Positions 1-9,128 are shown, numbered from the stretch's first letter. The stretch is DNA of 64,000 bases from JAMCYG01 sp027365565 (GCA_027365565.1 DAHXMI010000004.1:1-64000); one strand, 5' to 3'. The notes: generated from the letters alone by a model not told the origin. A program made the numbers and translations.

Positions 1-68
1 ATCGCGCTGTGCCTGCCCACAAAGTGGTAGCCCTGCTTCTGCATCATCTCCTGCAACTCTTTTGGCAT
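1..68 (-). CDS. N-terminus of a second TYW1-like gene, cut by the window edge
   Basis: Read on the minus strand, an ATG at 68-66 opens a frame beginning MPKELQEMMQKQGYHF. It matches residues 20 onward of the TYW1 gene at 603. The DNA matches the inverted sequence of 659-725 with one silent difference in a proline codon. An in-frame TGA lies three codons upstream of the ATG, and a GTGA Shine-Dalgarno-like stretch precedes it. Sequence outside the match is unrelated, so this copy lacks the first 19 residues of its partner. It may be a paralogue, a truncated duplicate, or a fold-back artefact; only the start is visible. Confidence 0.6.
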   Translation of the reverse strand, partial: MPKELQEMMQKQGYHFVGRHSA

Positions 69-362
69 GATGGATCACGTCAAGGCAGTTAACTTCGGTG
101 AAAGCTCAGCATTGCCTGCAGTCATAACGGGCATCAATTATAGGCCCGCATTCTCCAGGATGCGGGCACCAGTTCTTCACCCTGCTCGACATTCACTTCA
201 GTGGCGAAATACAGAACACCATCAGCAAGCGCCTCCTGCCAGATGAAGGAAGAAAGCGAGGATGATGACGACGGTTTCTGATAATGTTTAAATATTTTCA
301 CTTCTCAATGGTATTGCGGCCGTGTCACCGATCTCACACTTCATTTGAATATAAGTGAGAGA
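69..362. other. intergenic region with no secure gene
   Basis: No gene is convincing here. One open stretch at 128-262 (plus strand) reads plausibly as protein near HQFFTLLDIHFSGEIQN but has no start codon and may be a gene remnant. A TATA-like sequence, TTTAAATATT, sits near 287-296 and could serve the small frame at 363. Confidence 0.4.
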
Positions 363-485
363 ATGACAACAGAGACAAAGATAAAGGAAGTGATCGATTT
401 CTTGGAGGCCCAGTGCCTTCTGAGAAACGGTCCAACGGACATAGGGAACTTCATGAAGTATGAAAAGTACCTACATGGGAAGTAG
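363..485 (+). CDS. small hypothetical protein, 40 residues
   Basis: An ATG-started frame encodes a 40-residue peptide beginning MTTETKIKEVIDFLEAQCLL and ending YEKYLHGK. The first 20 residues could form an amphipathic helix. A TATA-like element at about 287-296 and another AT-rich stretch near 345 are upstream. I do not recognise the family. The protein-like composition favours a real gene or the remnant of one, but the length makes this uncertain. Confidence 0.35.
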   Translation: MTTETKIKEVIDFLEAQCLLRNGPTDIGNFMKYEKYLHGK

Positions 486-602
486 GCTTGCGCCGAAACC
501 TTGCCCAACAGGGCAACTGATTTAACCTTTTACTAGCAAGTGTTTTAAGCCTCGTGCTTTCAATATTTTTGGTTTGGAAAGCGCTTCACATAGGATTATA
601 TT

Positions 603-1643
603 ATGGCAGTTGAAACGGAAGGCATGGTTCAAGCCAACAGGGAGGCGGTCGAGCCGCACATGCCGAAAGAGTTGCAGGAGATGATGCAGAAGCAGGGCTA
701 CCACTTTGTGGGCAGGCACAGCGCGATAAAGAGCTGCGGATACACGATAAGCAGCATGAGGAACGGCGGGAAGACCTGCTACAAGCACCAGTTCTACGGG
801 ATAAGGAGCTGGAGGTGCATGCAGTCCACGCCGGCGATAGGCTGCAACCTCTCGTGCGCCTTCTGCTGGCGCATAATACCTGATGAGATAGGCATAAACT
901 GGAACGAACTCAACGCGCTTGGAAACGGCAGGTGGGATGATCCTGACGGCATAGTAGAAGGCCTGATCGCAGAGCATAAGAGGCTTGTCAGCGGGTTCAA
1001 GGGCGACAAGGATGTCGATATGGGGCGATGGCTCGAATCGAATAACCCTGCGCATGTTGCACTCAGCCTCACGGGCGAGCCGCTGTTCTATCCTATGATA
1101 AGCAGGCTTATGGAGGCCTTCCACAGGCGAGGCATCAGCACCTTCCTTGTGACGAACGGCACTATGACAGGTGCACTCAAGGCGCTCACCGTGCTGCCGA
1201 CGCAGCTTTACGTTTCCATACAGGCGCCGAACGAGGAGGTGTACGGCAAGACAGTCAGGCCGAAGAGCCTGAACGCGTCATGGAACAACTTCAACGATTT
1301 CATAGAGGTATTCTCGGGCCTCAGGACCAGGCGCGTCTTCAGGCTTACGCTCGTCAAGGATCTCAACATGATTGATGCAGAAGGATACGCGGCACTGATA
1401 AGGAAAGGCAATCCGGACTACGTCGAGGTCAAGGGCTTTGTCTATGTGGGCGGCGCTCGCCGGGAGTCCAGGGGGCTATCGTACGAGAGGATGCCGCAGA
1501 AAGAGGAGATTCTCGGCTTCGCAAAGGAGATAGCCGATGCATCCGGATACCTCCTCAAGGACTACCACGAACACAGCAAAGTAGCCCTGCTCTGCCGCGA
1601 TGAGGAAGCCTTCGGCAATAGGCTTCTCGAGTTCGAAAAATAA
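603..1643 (+). CDS. taw1: 4-demethylwyosine synthase TYW1
   Basis: This radical SAM enzyme builds the tricyclic imG-14 base from N1-methylguanosine-37 and pyruvate in tRNA-Phe, the second step of wyosine synthesis after Trm5. The radical SAM triad is C81, C85 and C88 in CNLSCAFCW. C45, C59 and C72 have the spacing known for the second iron-sulfur cluster of archaeal TYW1. The 346-residue length is typical. A TATA-like AATATTTTT about 35 nt upstream suggests a leaderless or short-leader transcript starting near the ATG. Trm5 is encoded in the same window at 29.1-30.2 kb. An inverted copy of residues 20-41 lies at the left edge. Confidence 0.95.
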   Translation: MAVETEGMVQANREAVEPHMPKELQEMMQKQGYHFVGRHSAIKSCGYTISSMRNGGKTCYKHQFYGIRSWRCMQSTPAIGCNLSCAFCWRIIPDEIGINWNELNALGNGRWDDPDGIVEGLIAEHKRLVSGFKGDKDVDMGRWLESNNPAHVALSLTGEPLFYPMISRLMEAFHRRGISTFLVTNGTMTGALKALTVLPTQLYVSIQAPNEEVYGKTVRPKSLNASWNNFNDFIEVFSGLRTRRVFRLTLVKDLNMIDAEGYAALIRKGNPDYVEVKGFVYVGGARRESRGLSYERMPQKEEILGFAKEIADASGYLLKDYHEHSKVALLCRDEEAFGNRLLEFEK

Positions 1644-1742
1644 CGGCGTACAACGAGCGGCCCATTCATATCTAAAGCTACAACGCAATTAACTATACTT
1701 TAATATAGTTTATCTCCTACTACCCGGTATAGGTGAGTGGGA

Positions 1743-2339
1743 ATGAATAGGTTTGGTTTGACCGCTGTACTGTCGCTTGCCATGCTTGTCGCAGTTGCAA
1801 CTGCCGCGGGCATAGGCACATCAAATATAACCCTAAGCGCGTATAACGCGTCTTTGGCGCAGGGCGGTTCGCAGACTGTCAGCTACAATGTCAGCCTGAG
1901 CAGCGGAAGCCCGTGGGGCTCAAACGTCAATGTCGTGAACTCGGCGCAGCTGGCATCGGAAGGCATACACATATCACTGAGCACAGGGACCGTGGAACCG
2001 CCTTTCTCCGGCACCGCGACTGTCAGCGTGAGCGGCAGCGCCAAGCCTGGAACGTATGACGCGATGTTCAACGTCAGCGGCGACGACCCGTCGACAAACA
2101 CCGCCAAGCTTGCAATAAGCATCCTGGCACCCCCGGTATCCAACAATACCAACACCAATACTACAACCGCTGCCACAAGCAGCGCGACAACCAGCGCAAC
2201 CACCTCGGCAAGCACCAGCACTGCAAATTATGGCAGCGAACATGGAGGCGCAGGCAGTGGCGCTGAATACGCCGCGATTGGGATAGTCGTACTTATAATA
2301 GTCGTGGCACTTGCCATAGTACTCGCAAAGAGGAGATAA
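1743..2339 (+). CDS. secreted, membrane-anchored Ser/Thr-rich surface protein
   Basis: The protein has an N-terminal signal peptide (hydrophobic residues about 5-24), a beta-rich ectodomain of about 100 residues with several N-x-S/T sequons, a Thr/Ser/Ala/Asn-rich stalk at roughly 135-165, one transmembrane helix and a KRR cytoplasmic end. This is the plan of an archaeal cell-surface glycoprotein, with the stalk probably O-glycosylated. The ATG at 1743 follows GGTGAG at a 5-nt gap, so I prefer it over the in-frame GTG at 1737. The next gene starts 2 nt after the stop and is probably cotranscribed. No specific function can be named. Confidence 0.8.
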   Translation: MNRFGLTAVLSLAMLVAVATAAGIGTSNITLSAYNASLAQGGSQTVSYNVSLSSGSPWGSNVNVVNSAQLASEGIHISLSTGTVEPPFSGTATVSVSGSAKPGTYDAMFNVSGDDPSTNTAKLAISILAPPVSNNTNTNTTTAATSSATTSATTSASTSTANYGSEHGGAGSGAEYAAIGIVVLIIVVALAIVLAKRR

Positions 2340-2341
2340 GG

Positions 2342-2794
2342 ATGGCAAAGACTGAAAAACGCAGCACGGCAACGGATTACCTGCTGGCCGAGTTCTTTGC
2401 AGTTGGCCTGCTGTCTTCGCTATATCTTCTGATATTCGATGTTCTGCTACGCGCATTGGCGCCGCTGCACTGGGCCATACTATTAGTCTTCATGATAATA
2501 GCGGTTGTGCTTTTTGTGCTGGCGCGCGCAAAGGGGATCGGCAAGGCGTACCTTGGCCTTGGCATGATTTCTACCTTGATGGTGCTGGCCATGCTCGGCG
2601 ATGCGGCCCTGGGCCTGCCTCTCAGCAAAGCCCATGTGCCAGGAGTAGCCAACCTTGGGTGGAATTATCTGTTCGGCTTCGGAGCACCAGGCACCGGATC
2701 GACTTTCAGCGTTTCATTTGCATTCACGCTGATGCTCGTGTCTCTGGTGGTGCTTGCTGCGCTGTCCTATGCCATATACAAGAGAGAAAGCTAA
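2342..2794 (+). CDS. four-helix membrane protein, unknown function
   Basis: The 150-residue protein has about four hydrophobic helices (around residues 20-40, 44-62, 70-86 and 120-145) and a positively charged C-terminus (YKRES). It starts 2 nt after the surface-protein gene and is likely in the same operon, so it may help display or anchor that protein. I do not recognise the family. Confidence 0.75.
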   Translation: MAKTEKRSTATDYLLAEFFAVGLLSSLYLLIFDVLLRALAPLHWAILLVFMIIAVVLFVLARAKGIGKAYLGLGMISTLMVLAMLGDAALGLPLSKAHVPGVANLGWNYLFGFGAPGTGSTFSVSFAFTLMLVSLVVLAALSYAIYKRES

Positions 2795-2825
2795 AGCGAG
2801 CAAGAGGGTGCATGTGTCTGCGGCC

Positions 2826-3365
2826 TTATAGCAGGTCCTCCGCAGTTATTATCCCTACTATCGCACCTCTGTTCAGCACTATCACCGCCTGGCTGCTCTT
2901 CAACAGCTGCTTGACGGCCTCTATAGGTGTGCTTTCGCTTACTGTCGGCAGCTGGTCGCTCAGGAAGGCACCGACGGTAGCATCCTTTGGCGCATCTAGC
3001 ATATCCTTTGTGGTTATGCTTCCAACAAGCTTGCCGCCGTACGCTACCGGGAACTGCGAGTAGGCGTGCTGCTTCGATATCTTCACCGCGGCGGCGATGC
3101 GCTGCCTCGGGTTGAGTATCACGACGCTCTTCTTCATTATATCCCTAGATGTAGCAGCACCGTTCTGCTCCAGGACATCGAGCGTCTCAAACAGGCCGAC
3201 GGCCACGCTGTAGCTGGGATTCACGTTGCCGCTCTCTATCTTCGCAAGAAGAGACTGGCTGATTCCACACATCTTTGCCAGGCGCTGCTGCGTGATGCCA
3301 AGTATCTTCCTTCTCTTTCCTACCGTAGATAACCTCGGGAAACTGAGCATGACCATACCCAACAC
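2826..3365 (-). CDS. HTH (XRE) plus paired CBS-domain regulator
   Basis: The N-terminal 55 residues form a Cro/C1-type helix-turn-helix (GITQQRLAKMCGISQSLLAKIE). Two CBS repeats follow, at about 68-120 and 125-179, recognisable from FPVAYGGKLVGSITTKD and IVLNRGAIVGIITAEDLL. CBS pairs usually sense adenosyl ligands such as AMP, ATP or SAM. The gene ends convergently with the membrane-protein gene and lies just downstream of S-adenosylmethionine synthetase on the same strand, so SAM or ATP sensing is a reasonable inference. The start could be GTG 3365 or ATG 3356 or 3350. Confidence 0.85.
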   Translation of the reverse strand: MLGMVMLSFPRLSTVGKRRKILGITQQRLAKMCGISQSLLAKIESGNVNPSYSVAVGLFETLDVLEQNGAATSRDIMKKSVVILNPRQRIAAAVKISKQHAYSQFPVAYGGKLVGSITTKDMLDAPKDATVGAFLSDQLPTVSESTPIEAVKQLLKSSQAVIVLNRGAIVGIITAEDLL

Positions 3366-3412
3366 TAATTCATACAGGAATAATGAATGGGAGATTTATT
3401 ATTTGAGAGGGC

Positions 3413-4612
3413 CTAGAACATGGTGTGCCTGCCCTCGTATATCTCCGCTGTCAGGCGCCGTATGTCGCTCAGCTCCGACTCTGCTATGTATCTGGCGCGC
3501 GAATAAAGCGATGCATCGACTTTGCCTGCTCTTCCGCCTCGTATCATGTTGATGTTCAGGCTTCTTGGATCATCTATCTTCCTGCCTATCTGCGACACTA
3601 TGGAGACGCTGCACTCCTTTATGTCAGGTAGCTCTGCGCTTACTATCTTCGCTATGTTGTTGGCTAGCACATTGTATATCTTGCCTATGTGGCTGACTGG
3701 ATTCTTTCCAGCTGCGGCTTCGAGGCTCATCTGCCTGAACGGCGTTATTAGGCCGTTTATCCTGTTGCCCCTGCCGACCTGCCCATCATCCCCAGACTCT
3801 GCACTCAGACCAGACTTCGTTATATATACGCTCTGCTTGGAATGGTCATCTCCATTGTTCACTATGACCTCGACATCCATGCTAGTCTTCGCCTTTGCGT
3901 GCGTTCGCACGTCTTCCGTAACTTGCTCCACGAGATCATGGTACTCTTCCAGGTTGGATACCAGACCCGAAACGAAAGCAATCGCAACTGTGAGGGTTAT
4001 GCTACCGCCCTCGCGGACGCCCATGACCTTCACATCCTCTCCGACGGCGGGTCGCTTCGACTTGTAATCCTTGCTGTTGAGGAACCTTTCCGTGTCAAGC
4101 ACCGCATTCTCAAGCGTGGTAAAGGGCGCGAAGCCGACACCGAACGAGGTATCGTTCGCGTAGGGAACGCCGTCGCCCCTATTGAACAGACCCACCAGAT
4201 CCGCAGAACCTACCGCCACCTTTGGTGTTATCACTACTTCCGAATCAAGATCAAGGAACCGCGTCTTCTCACGGAGGTAGCCGCGCGCGGTCTCGGAGAC
4301 TATCCTGCCGATGTCTATCTTCCTAGTAGTGCCCAGGGATGCCCTGCCTGCGACTATGACCTCTATCGGCTTGGTTATGGAACCCCTGCCGAAGTCCACT
4401 GACGACGAACCTCCGACTATCAGGCCCTTGTCGACGTTATAGTGCAATGGCCTGCCTTCGGTTTCCACGTAGTTCCTGTAAAGCGCGTTGCTGACGCTCT
4501 CGACTATGCCATCTATCAGAGTGTCGGGATGCCCCTGGCCCTTCCTTTCCACAAACTCCACGTCCTGCTCGCTTACCGGGGTCGCATCCAGATCGTTTAC
4601 CCTTATTCCCAT
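3413..4612 (-). CDS. mat: archaeal-type S-adenosylmethionine synthetase
   Basis: The enzyme makes S-adenosylmethionine from methionine and ATP. Its 399 residues match the archaeal MAT family, which is only distantly related to bacterial MetK. Recognisable parts are the N-terminal VERKGQGHPDTLID, the GRGSITKPIEVIVAGRA stretch, and the C-terminal GGRAGKVDASLYSRARYIAE. A TATA box (TTTTATATACC on the minus strand, about 4640-4650) lies just upstream, giving a very short leader. SAM made here feeds the methyltransferases and radical SAM enzymes elsewhere in the window. Confidence 0.95.
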   Translation of the reverse strand: MGIRVNDLDATPVSEQDVEFVERKGQGHPDTLIDGIVESVSNALYRNYVETEGRPLHYNVDKGLIVGGSSSVDFGRGSITKPIEVIVAGRASLGTTRKIDIGRIVSETARGYLREKTRFLDLDSEVVITPKVAVGSADLVGLFNRGDGVPYANDTSFGVGFAPFTTLENAVLDTERFLNSKDYKSKRPAVGEDVKVMGVREGGSITLTVAIAFVSGLVSNLEEYHDLVEQVTEDVRTHAKAKTSMDVEVIVNNGDDHSKQSVYITKSGLSAESGDDGQVGRGNRINGLITPFRQMSLEAAAGKNPVSHIGKIYNVLANNIAKIVSAELPDIKECSVSIVSQIGRKIDDPRSLNINMIRGGRAGKVDASLYSRARYIAESELSDIRRLTAEIYEGRHTMF

Positions 4613-4686
4613 ATTATCAAATAAGGGGAGAGAGCGAGGTATATAAAATAGTTATTGAAAATATTATTCATATTGGAATAACAGGG

Positions 4687-6441
4687 CTACTTTCCCTTCG
4701 CCTTCCTCTTCATCTCGATTATCTTCCTGAGCAGCTCTGCCTCTTCGTCGTTTATGAGGTCCTTCTGCGAACCGAGAAGGGTGCTCTCGTCACTGTCTGT
4801 CGGCCTGGTGTATAGGTACTGCGACTCCTTTATCTGCCTGCCGTAGGTCGGCCCTTCTACCGACACGGCTACGGATTCGCCTTTCTTCGCTTCAGGCAGC
4901 GCATTCTTCTCGGTCTGTATGCCTTTTATCCTGCCGACAACGATGCCTGCCTCGTTTATTAGCACATAGCCCGGCTTTATCCTTCCTTTTTCGATACGCG
5001 CGCCGAATATTGCAGGGCCAGATACCCTGAAACACGAGTTGGGGATTAGGTAGATCTCGCCGGGAAACACCACCATGTCCTCCACGGCTTTGGCCGCTTC
5101 TCCCTTCTTCTTTGCCAGATATTCCTTGTAATCGTCGATGAGCTTGTATATTATGCTGCCCTCCAATATCGTAACTCCGGAGGCGGCTGCCTCCTCGTGC
5201 GCGTCCGCCTCGGTTTTCACACCGAAGCTGATTATGACCGAGCCGAACTGATCGAGGGCCTTCATGGCGAAAGCGTCCATTACATCCCTCTTCGTGACGT
5301 TGCCTATGCCCTTCTTGCTGATCTTCAGCCCTTCGTTCTCCAGGAGCCTGGACATCGCCTCTATGCTGCCGATCGAGTCCGCCTTGAGGACTGCGCCTAT
5401 CTTATCGGTCTTGAATACGCTGCCGAGCTCGGCGTTTATCTGGCTCGCATACTCGTCGCCAATTACCTGCACTACCGGCGAGCCTGGCAGCGCGCCATCC
5501 AGATCGTTGGCGCTTATTTTTATCCCAGAGGCAGCGCTTACCTCCTCGATGTTGAAGAACTTGCTCGACGATTCCCTTATCTCTGCGAGCGGCTTCGGCT
5601 TTAGAAGCGCCTTTATCTTAGTCTTCACTATCCCGTCAACGGTGGCGAACGCTATGGTGTCGTTGACGTGCAGTGAGCCGTCATAGAGTATCACGTCTAT
5701 GGTAGTGCCTAGCCCCCTGACCTCCTTTCTCTCGAGAATGGAGCCTCGTCCAGGGCCGCTTACCTCTATCTTCAGCCTCATCTCCAGGTACCTTTGTGCA
5801 AGCCCTGTCACGACCATGAGCAGTTCTGCTATCCCCTCACCTGTCTTGGCGCTTATAGGGACTATCGCAATCTCCTTCTGGAAGCTCTGCACGTGATCGT
5901 ATGTGTTGCTGGCGAAGCCGAGTTCTCCGATCTTGCCCATGATGCCGTACAGCCCGTTCTCAAGCCTCTCGAGCACGTCATTCCTCTGGTGCTTCATCGA
6001 TTCGGTTATGCTGTTGGTCTTCTGCGATTGCCAGCCTGACATCACATCGACTTTGTTCGCGGCTATGATGAATGGGGTCTTGTACTCCTTGAGTATCTCG
6101 ACGGCCTCTATTGTCTGCGGCTCGAAGCCCTGGTTTACGTCGACTACGAGTATCGCCATGTCCGCGACGCTCCCTCCTCTCCTTCGCAGGTTCGTGAACG
6201 CCTCGTGGCCCGGCGTGTCTATAAAGAGCAGCCCTGGCAGCGTTATATTCACGCCGAAGGAGCCGTTAAGGTCCGCACATATCTTGTTTATGACATCTAT
6301 TGGAACCTCGCTGGCGCCTATGTGCTGTGTTATGCCTCCGGCTTCCCTGACCGCGACGGTGGTGTTCCTTATCTTGTCAAGGAGCGTCGTCTTGCCGTGG
6401 TCAACGTGGCCCATGACACAAATGATTGGCTGCCTTATCAT
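4687..6441 (-). CDS. infB: translation initiation factor aIF5B (IF2 family GTPase)
   Basis: This GTPase promotes initiator tRNA placement and subunit joining. The G motifs are clear: GHVDHGKTT (P-loop), DTPGHEAF (G3) and NKVD (G4). Domains 2, 3 and 4 follow, with the C-terminal beta-barrel near GEIYLIPNSCFRVSGPAIFG. The length of about 584 residues is normal for archaeal aIF5B. I chose ATG 6441 (MIRQPIICVMGHVDHG) because GGTGA precedes it by 5 nt; the in-frame TTG 6453 and GTG 6450 overlap that ribosome-binding site. Confidence 0.96.
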   Translation of the reverse strand: MIRQPIICVMGHVDHGKTTLLDKIRNTTVAVREAGGITQHIGASEVPIDVINKICADLNGSFGVNITLPGLLFIDTPGHEAFTNLRRRGGSVADMAILVVDVNQGFEPQTIEAVEILKEYKTPFIIAANKVDVMSGWQSQKTNSITESMKHQRNDVLERLENGLYGIMGKIGELGFASNTYDHVQSFQKEIAIVPISAKTGEGIAELLMVVTGLAQRYLEMRLKIEVSGPGRGSILERKEVRGLGTTIDVILYDGSLHVNDTIAFATVDGIVKTKIKALLKPKPLAEIRESSSKFFNIEEVSAASGIKISANDLDGALPGSPVVQVIGDEYASQINAELGSVFKTDKIGAVLKADSIGSIEAMSRLLENEGLKISKKGIGNVTKRDVMDAFAMKALDQFGSVIISFGVKTEADAHEEAAASGVTILEGSIIYKLIDDYKEYLAKKKGEAAKAVEDMVVFPGEIYLIPNSCFRVSGPAIFGARIEKGRIKPGYVLINEAGIVVGRIKGIQTEKNALPEAKKGESVAVSVEGPTYGRQIKESQYLYTRPTDSDESTLLGSQKDLINDEEAELLRKIIEMKRKAKGK

Positions 6442-6550
6442 GCCGGTCACCAAAATTAGCTGAGGTTCGTTGTTGTATTGTATGGAGGTTAAAAGCTTTT
6501 ATGTGTATATGGATTAATACCTGATTGGAAACGTTCAGTAGAGTGATAGC

Positions 6551-7114
6551 ATGATCGAAAGGACATTGGTTTTGGTGAAGCCCGATGGGGTAAAGCGCGC
6601 GCTTATAGGCAAGGTGATAGGTCGCTTCGAAGATGCGGGCCTCAAGGTCACAGCCCTGAAGATGGTGCAGCCAGACAAGGAGATCGCCGGCAACCATTAT
6701 CCGCTTGACGAGGAGTGGTACAACAACGCGTGGAAGAACACGAAGAAGGGCTATGAGGAAAAGGGTCTGGAGATGAGCGAGACCCCCAGGCAGCTCGGCG
6801 AACGCGTTAGGGGTTGGCTGATGGAAGGCCTGACCAGTGGACCGATAGTGGCGATGGTCATCGAAGGCAACGATGCCATAGCAGCCATCAGGAAGATTGC
6901 CGGTGCGACAGCACCGAACAGGGCAGACCCGTCCAGCATACGCGGCACCTACAGCACTGATTCGTATGACTTGTCCGATTCAGAGAAGAGGGTCCTGAAG
7001 AATATAGTCCATGCATCGGATTCGGTGCCGACGGCGGAGCGCGAGATAAAGGTCTGGTTCGACGAGAAGGAGGTCGTAAAGTACAACAGGGCAGACGAGA
7101 ATACTGTACATTGA
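6551..7114 (+). CDS. ndk: nucleoside diphosphate kinase
   Basis: The enzyme transfers the gamma-phosphate among nucleotides through a phospho-histidine. The active site is H154 in NIVHASDS, and the N-terminal ERTLVLVKPDGVKR is diagnostic. At 187 residues it is longer than the usual 140-150. The extra length is an insertion around residues 45-80 plus a C-terminal extension. A GTGAT Shine-Dalgarno-like sequence lies 3 nt before the ATG, and a TATA-like stretch lies about 40 nt upstream. Confidence 0.95.
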   Translation: MIERTLVLVKPDGVKRALIGKVIGRFEDAGLKVTALKMVQPDKEIAGNHYPLDEEWYNNAWKNTKKGYEEKGLEMSETPRQLGERVRGWLMEGLTSGPIVAMVIEGNDAIAAIRKIAGATAPNRADPSSIRGTYSTDSYDLSDSEKRVLKNIVHASDSVPTAEREIKVWFDEKEVVKYNRADENTVH

Positions 7115-7120
7115 CGGCAG

Positions 7121-7414
7121 TTACATCCTGTACTTCATCTCGTCGTCCATCATTTCCGGATCCCATAATGGATCCCAGCTCAGATCCAGCTCCACGTTCT
7201 TGACCCCAGGTATGGCCTGAAGGCGCAGCTGCGCGTCGGCCATTATTATGCTGGTGACAGGGCACATCGGCGACGTCATAGTGAGCTTAACCTTGATGTT
7301 GCTCTCCTTGTCGATGTTTATGCCCTGTATTAGCCCTATGCTGACTATGTCCGCCCCAAGTTCTGGGTCCTTGCACTGGGAAAGGGCGCCGACCACGTCG
7401 CTTACCGTTACCAT
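7121..7414 (-). CDS. MIP18-family (DUF59) iron-sulfur assembly protein
   Basis: The 97-residue protein has the DUF59/MIP18 signature: KDPELGADIVSIGLIQGI near the N-terminus, LTMTSPMCPVTSIIM in the middle with the conserved cysteine, and VELDLSWDPLWDPEMM near the end. Family members (SufT, the MIP18 subunit of CIA) help deliver iron-sulfur clusters to target proteins. The TATA box TTTTATATCC at about 7437-7446 places the transcript start close to the ATG, so the mRNA is probably leaderless. It converges on ndk. Confidence 0.88.
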   Translation of the reverse strand: MVTVSDVVGALSQCKDPELGADIVSIGLIQGINIDKESNIKVKLTMTSPMCPVTSIIMADAQLRLQAIPGVKNVELDLSWDPLWDPEMMDDEMKYRM

Positions 7415-7488
7415 GATAAGAACTCTGCGCGAAAGGATATAAAATCAGATGCGGCGCCGTGTTTACGGCGCTCTTCTTATTGCGCACG

Positions 7489-9084
7489 TCAGAACAGGTA
7501 AACGGCCCACCATCTCATGAACCTCCTGATGCGTATGTTCCTGGTGCGGGTGTTCTTCTTTATGTCGTTTACCATCGCCTTGTAGGCCACCTTTTCCTGT
7601 GCGTCAAGCTTGCCTTCCTTGATTATCTCCTGTTTCTTGCCGTCGACGGTCTGGGTCTCGGTCTTAGTTATGACGTCTTTCTTAACCATCTCGTACCATT
7701 CATCGAGGGAGCTGCCCGACATCTCCTTGTCCTTTATGATCGACAGCACGTCCGTCAGGGTGAGGTTCCTTCCCCTCTGCTTCGTGTACTCATGCAGCAG
7801 GGGCTTCATGGTTGCCTTGTCGCATATGCTTTCTATGTCAGCGGGCGAGTATCCCATTGTGGCCCTCGCCAGCCTCCCGTAATTTATCCTGTCCTTTGGC
7901 GTCTTCCTAGTGTAGAATTCGAACAGCTTCTTCCTGTCCTTGTACGAGGGCACGGTGAGATATATCTTGTCGCCGAATCTGCCGCTCCTCTTCATCGCAG
8001 GGTCTATGTCCCACGGCGTGTTGGTCGTTCCGATGACGTATATGCCCTCTGGGTTCTTCTCTATGCCGCTCATTTCGCTTAGGAACGCGTTGACGGCGAG
8101 CCTGAGTGCCGAGTTATCGGCGCCTCCGCCGGAACTCCTCTTCGGCGTCAGAGCGTCAATCTCGTCGAATACCATGATTATAGGGAGGTGCTCCCTCGCC
8201 AGCTGGAATATCTTGTGTATGTTCTTCTCCGTGTTGCCCGTGTACATGTCCACTAGCTGGTGGACCCTTGCTATGTAGACGTTAGCGTTGGTCTCGCCCG
8301 CCACGGCGTTCACTATGTGCGTCTTGCCCACTCCGGGTGGCCCGTATAGTATGAGACCAAGCCCCATCTTCTTGCCGTACTTCCTGAAGAGCTGCGGCTG
8401 CCTCATTGCAAGCACCACGTTCTCCGATAGGTACTTCTTGATCTTCTTCAGCCCTATGACCGAATCGAACTTTATCTCTGACTTGTACAGGCCGATGCTC
8501 TGTATCTGCCCGTCGACTATCACGTCTCCGGTCTGCTGTTCTCCCTTAGTCTCGGGCTGCGGCTTGTACTTCTGGTCGGCCGACTGAGGCCCCGCAGACT
8601 TAGGCTTTGCGTTCACATGCATCAGGGCATCTATCTTCTCCAGTCTGGACTTCGCCTCTGCGTAGTCGGGGTTTATCTTCAGCGATTTCTCATACCAGTA
8701 CCTTGCGCCTATGTAGTCATCGTTCGTTTCGGCTATGTCACCGATGAGAAGCGGAGCGTCGGCGCTATCCGGTTGCAGCTCCATCACTATGTCGAGATCC
8801 CTCTTCGCGCCGTCGAAGTTCTTTAGCATGCGGTTGGTAAGAGCCCTGTTGAAATAAGCATCGGCGTACTTGCCATCTACCTCGATGGCCGCGGAGAACT
8901 CCTTTAGCGCATCCTCGAACTTGCTTTCCTCGAAGAAGCTGTTGCCTTTCCTCCAGTGATCCTTTGCCTCGGGATTAACATCGTGCTTCGCAGGGGGCAC
9001 GTCAGGCTCGCTAGGAGCACTTGAAGCGCTTGGGGAGTTTTGCCCCGCTTTGCCGCCCTTCTGCGGGTTATTGCCACTGGTCAA
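7489..9084 (-). CDS. TPR-AAA+ ATPase fusion protein
   Basis: A disordered Pro/Ser/Ala-rich start (1-40) leads into about three TPR repeats (41-150), a linker, and an AAA module with Walker A GPPGVGKT at 248-255, Walker B IIMVFDEIDA near 305, and the second region of homology with NTPWDIDPAMKRSGRFG. The C-terminus is basic and aromatic (RRFMRWWAVYLF). The AAA part resembles single-ring Cdc48/Vps4-type unfoldases, while the TPRs suggest a built-in substrate or partner adaptor. The start is a TTG preceded by GTGAT at 5 nt. The cellular target cannot be deduced. Confidence 0.85.
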   Translation of the reverse strand: MTSGNNPQKGGKAGQNSPSASSAPSEPDVPPAKHDVNPEAKDHWRKGNSFFEESKFEDALKEFSAAIEVDGKYADAYFNRALTNRMLKNFDGAKRDLDIVMELQPDSADAPLLIGDIAETNDDYIGARYWYEKSLKINPDYAEAKSRLEKIDALMHVNAKPKSAGPQSADQKYKPQPETKGEQQTGDVIVDGQIQSIGLYKSEIKFDSVIGLKKIKKYLSENVVLAMRQPQLFRKYGKKMGLGLILYGPPGVGKTHIVNAVAGETNANVYIARVHQLVDMYTGNTEKNIHKIFQLAREHLPIIMVFDEIDALTPKRSSGGGADNSALRLAVNAFLSEMSGIEKNPEGIYVIGTTNTPWDIDPAMKRSGRFGDKIYLTVPSYKDRKKLFEFYTRKTPKDRINYGRLARATMGYSPADIESICDKATMKPLLHEYTKQRGRNLTLTDVLSIIKDKEMSGSSLDEWYEMVKKDVITKTETQTVDGKKQEIIKEGKLDAQEKVAYKAMVNDIKKNTRTRNIRIRRFMRWWAVYLF

Positions 9085-9128
9085 TGCTTATCACTGGTTT
9101 TTCCTGATTCTTAATAGATAATTTCATT

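Noticed and set aside
260..285. Possible C/D box RNA (ATGATGA followed by CTGA)
   Set aside because: Only one C and one D-like box are present, with no C'/D' pair and a guide gap of about nine bases.
2659..3552. Plus-strand open frames opposite the HTH-CBS gene
   Set aside because: They are antisense shadows of a clear HTH-CBS coding region and of the MAT gene.
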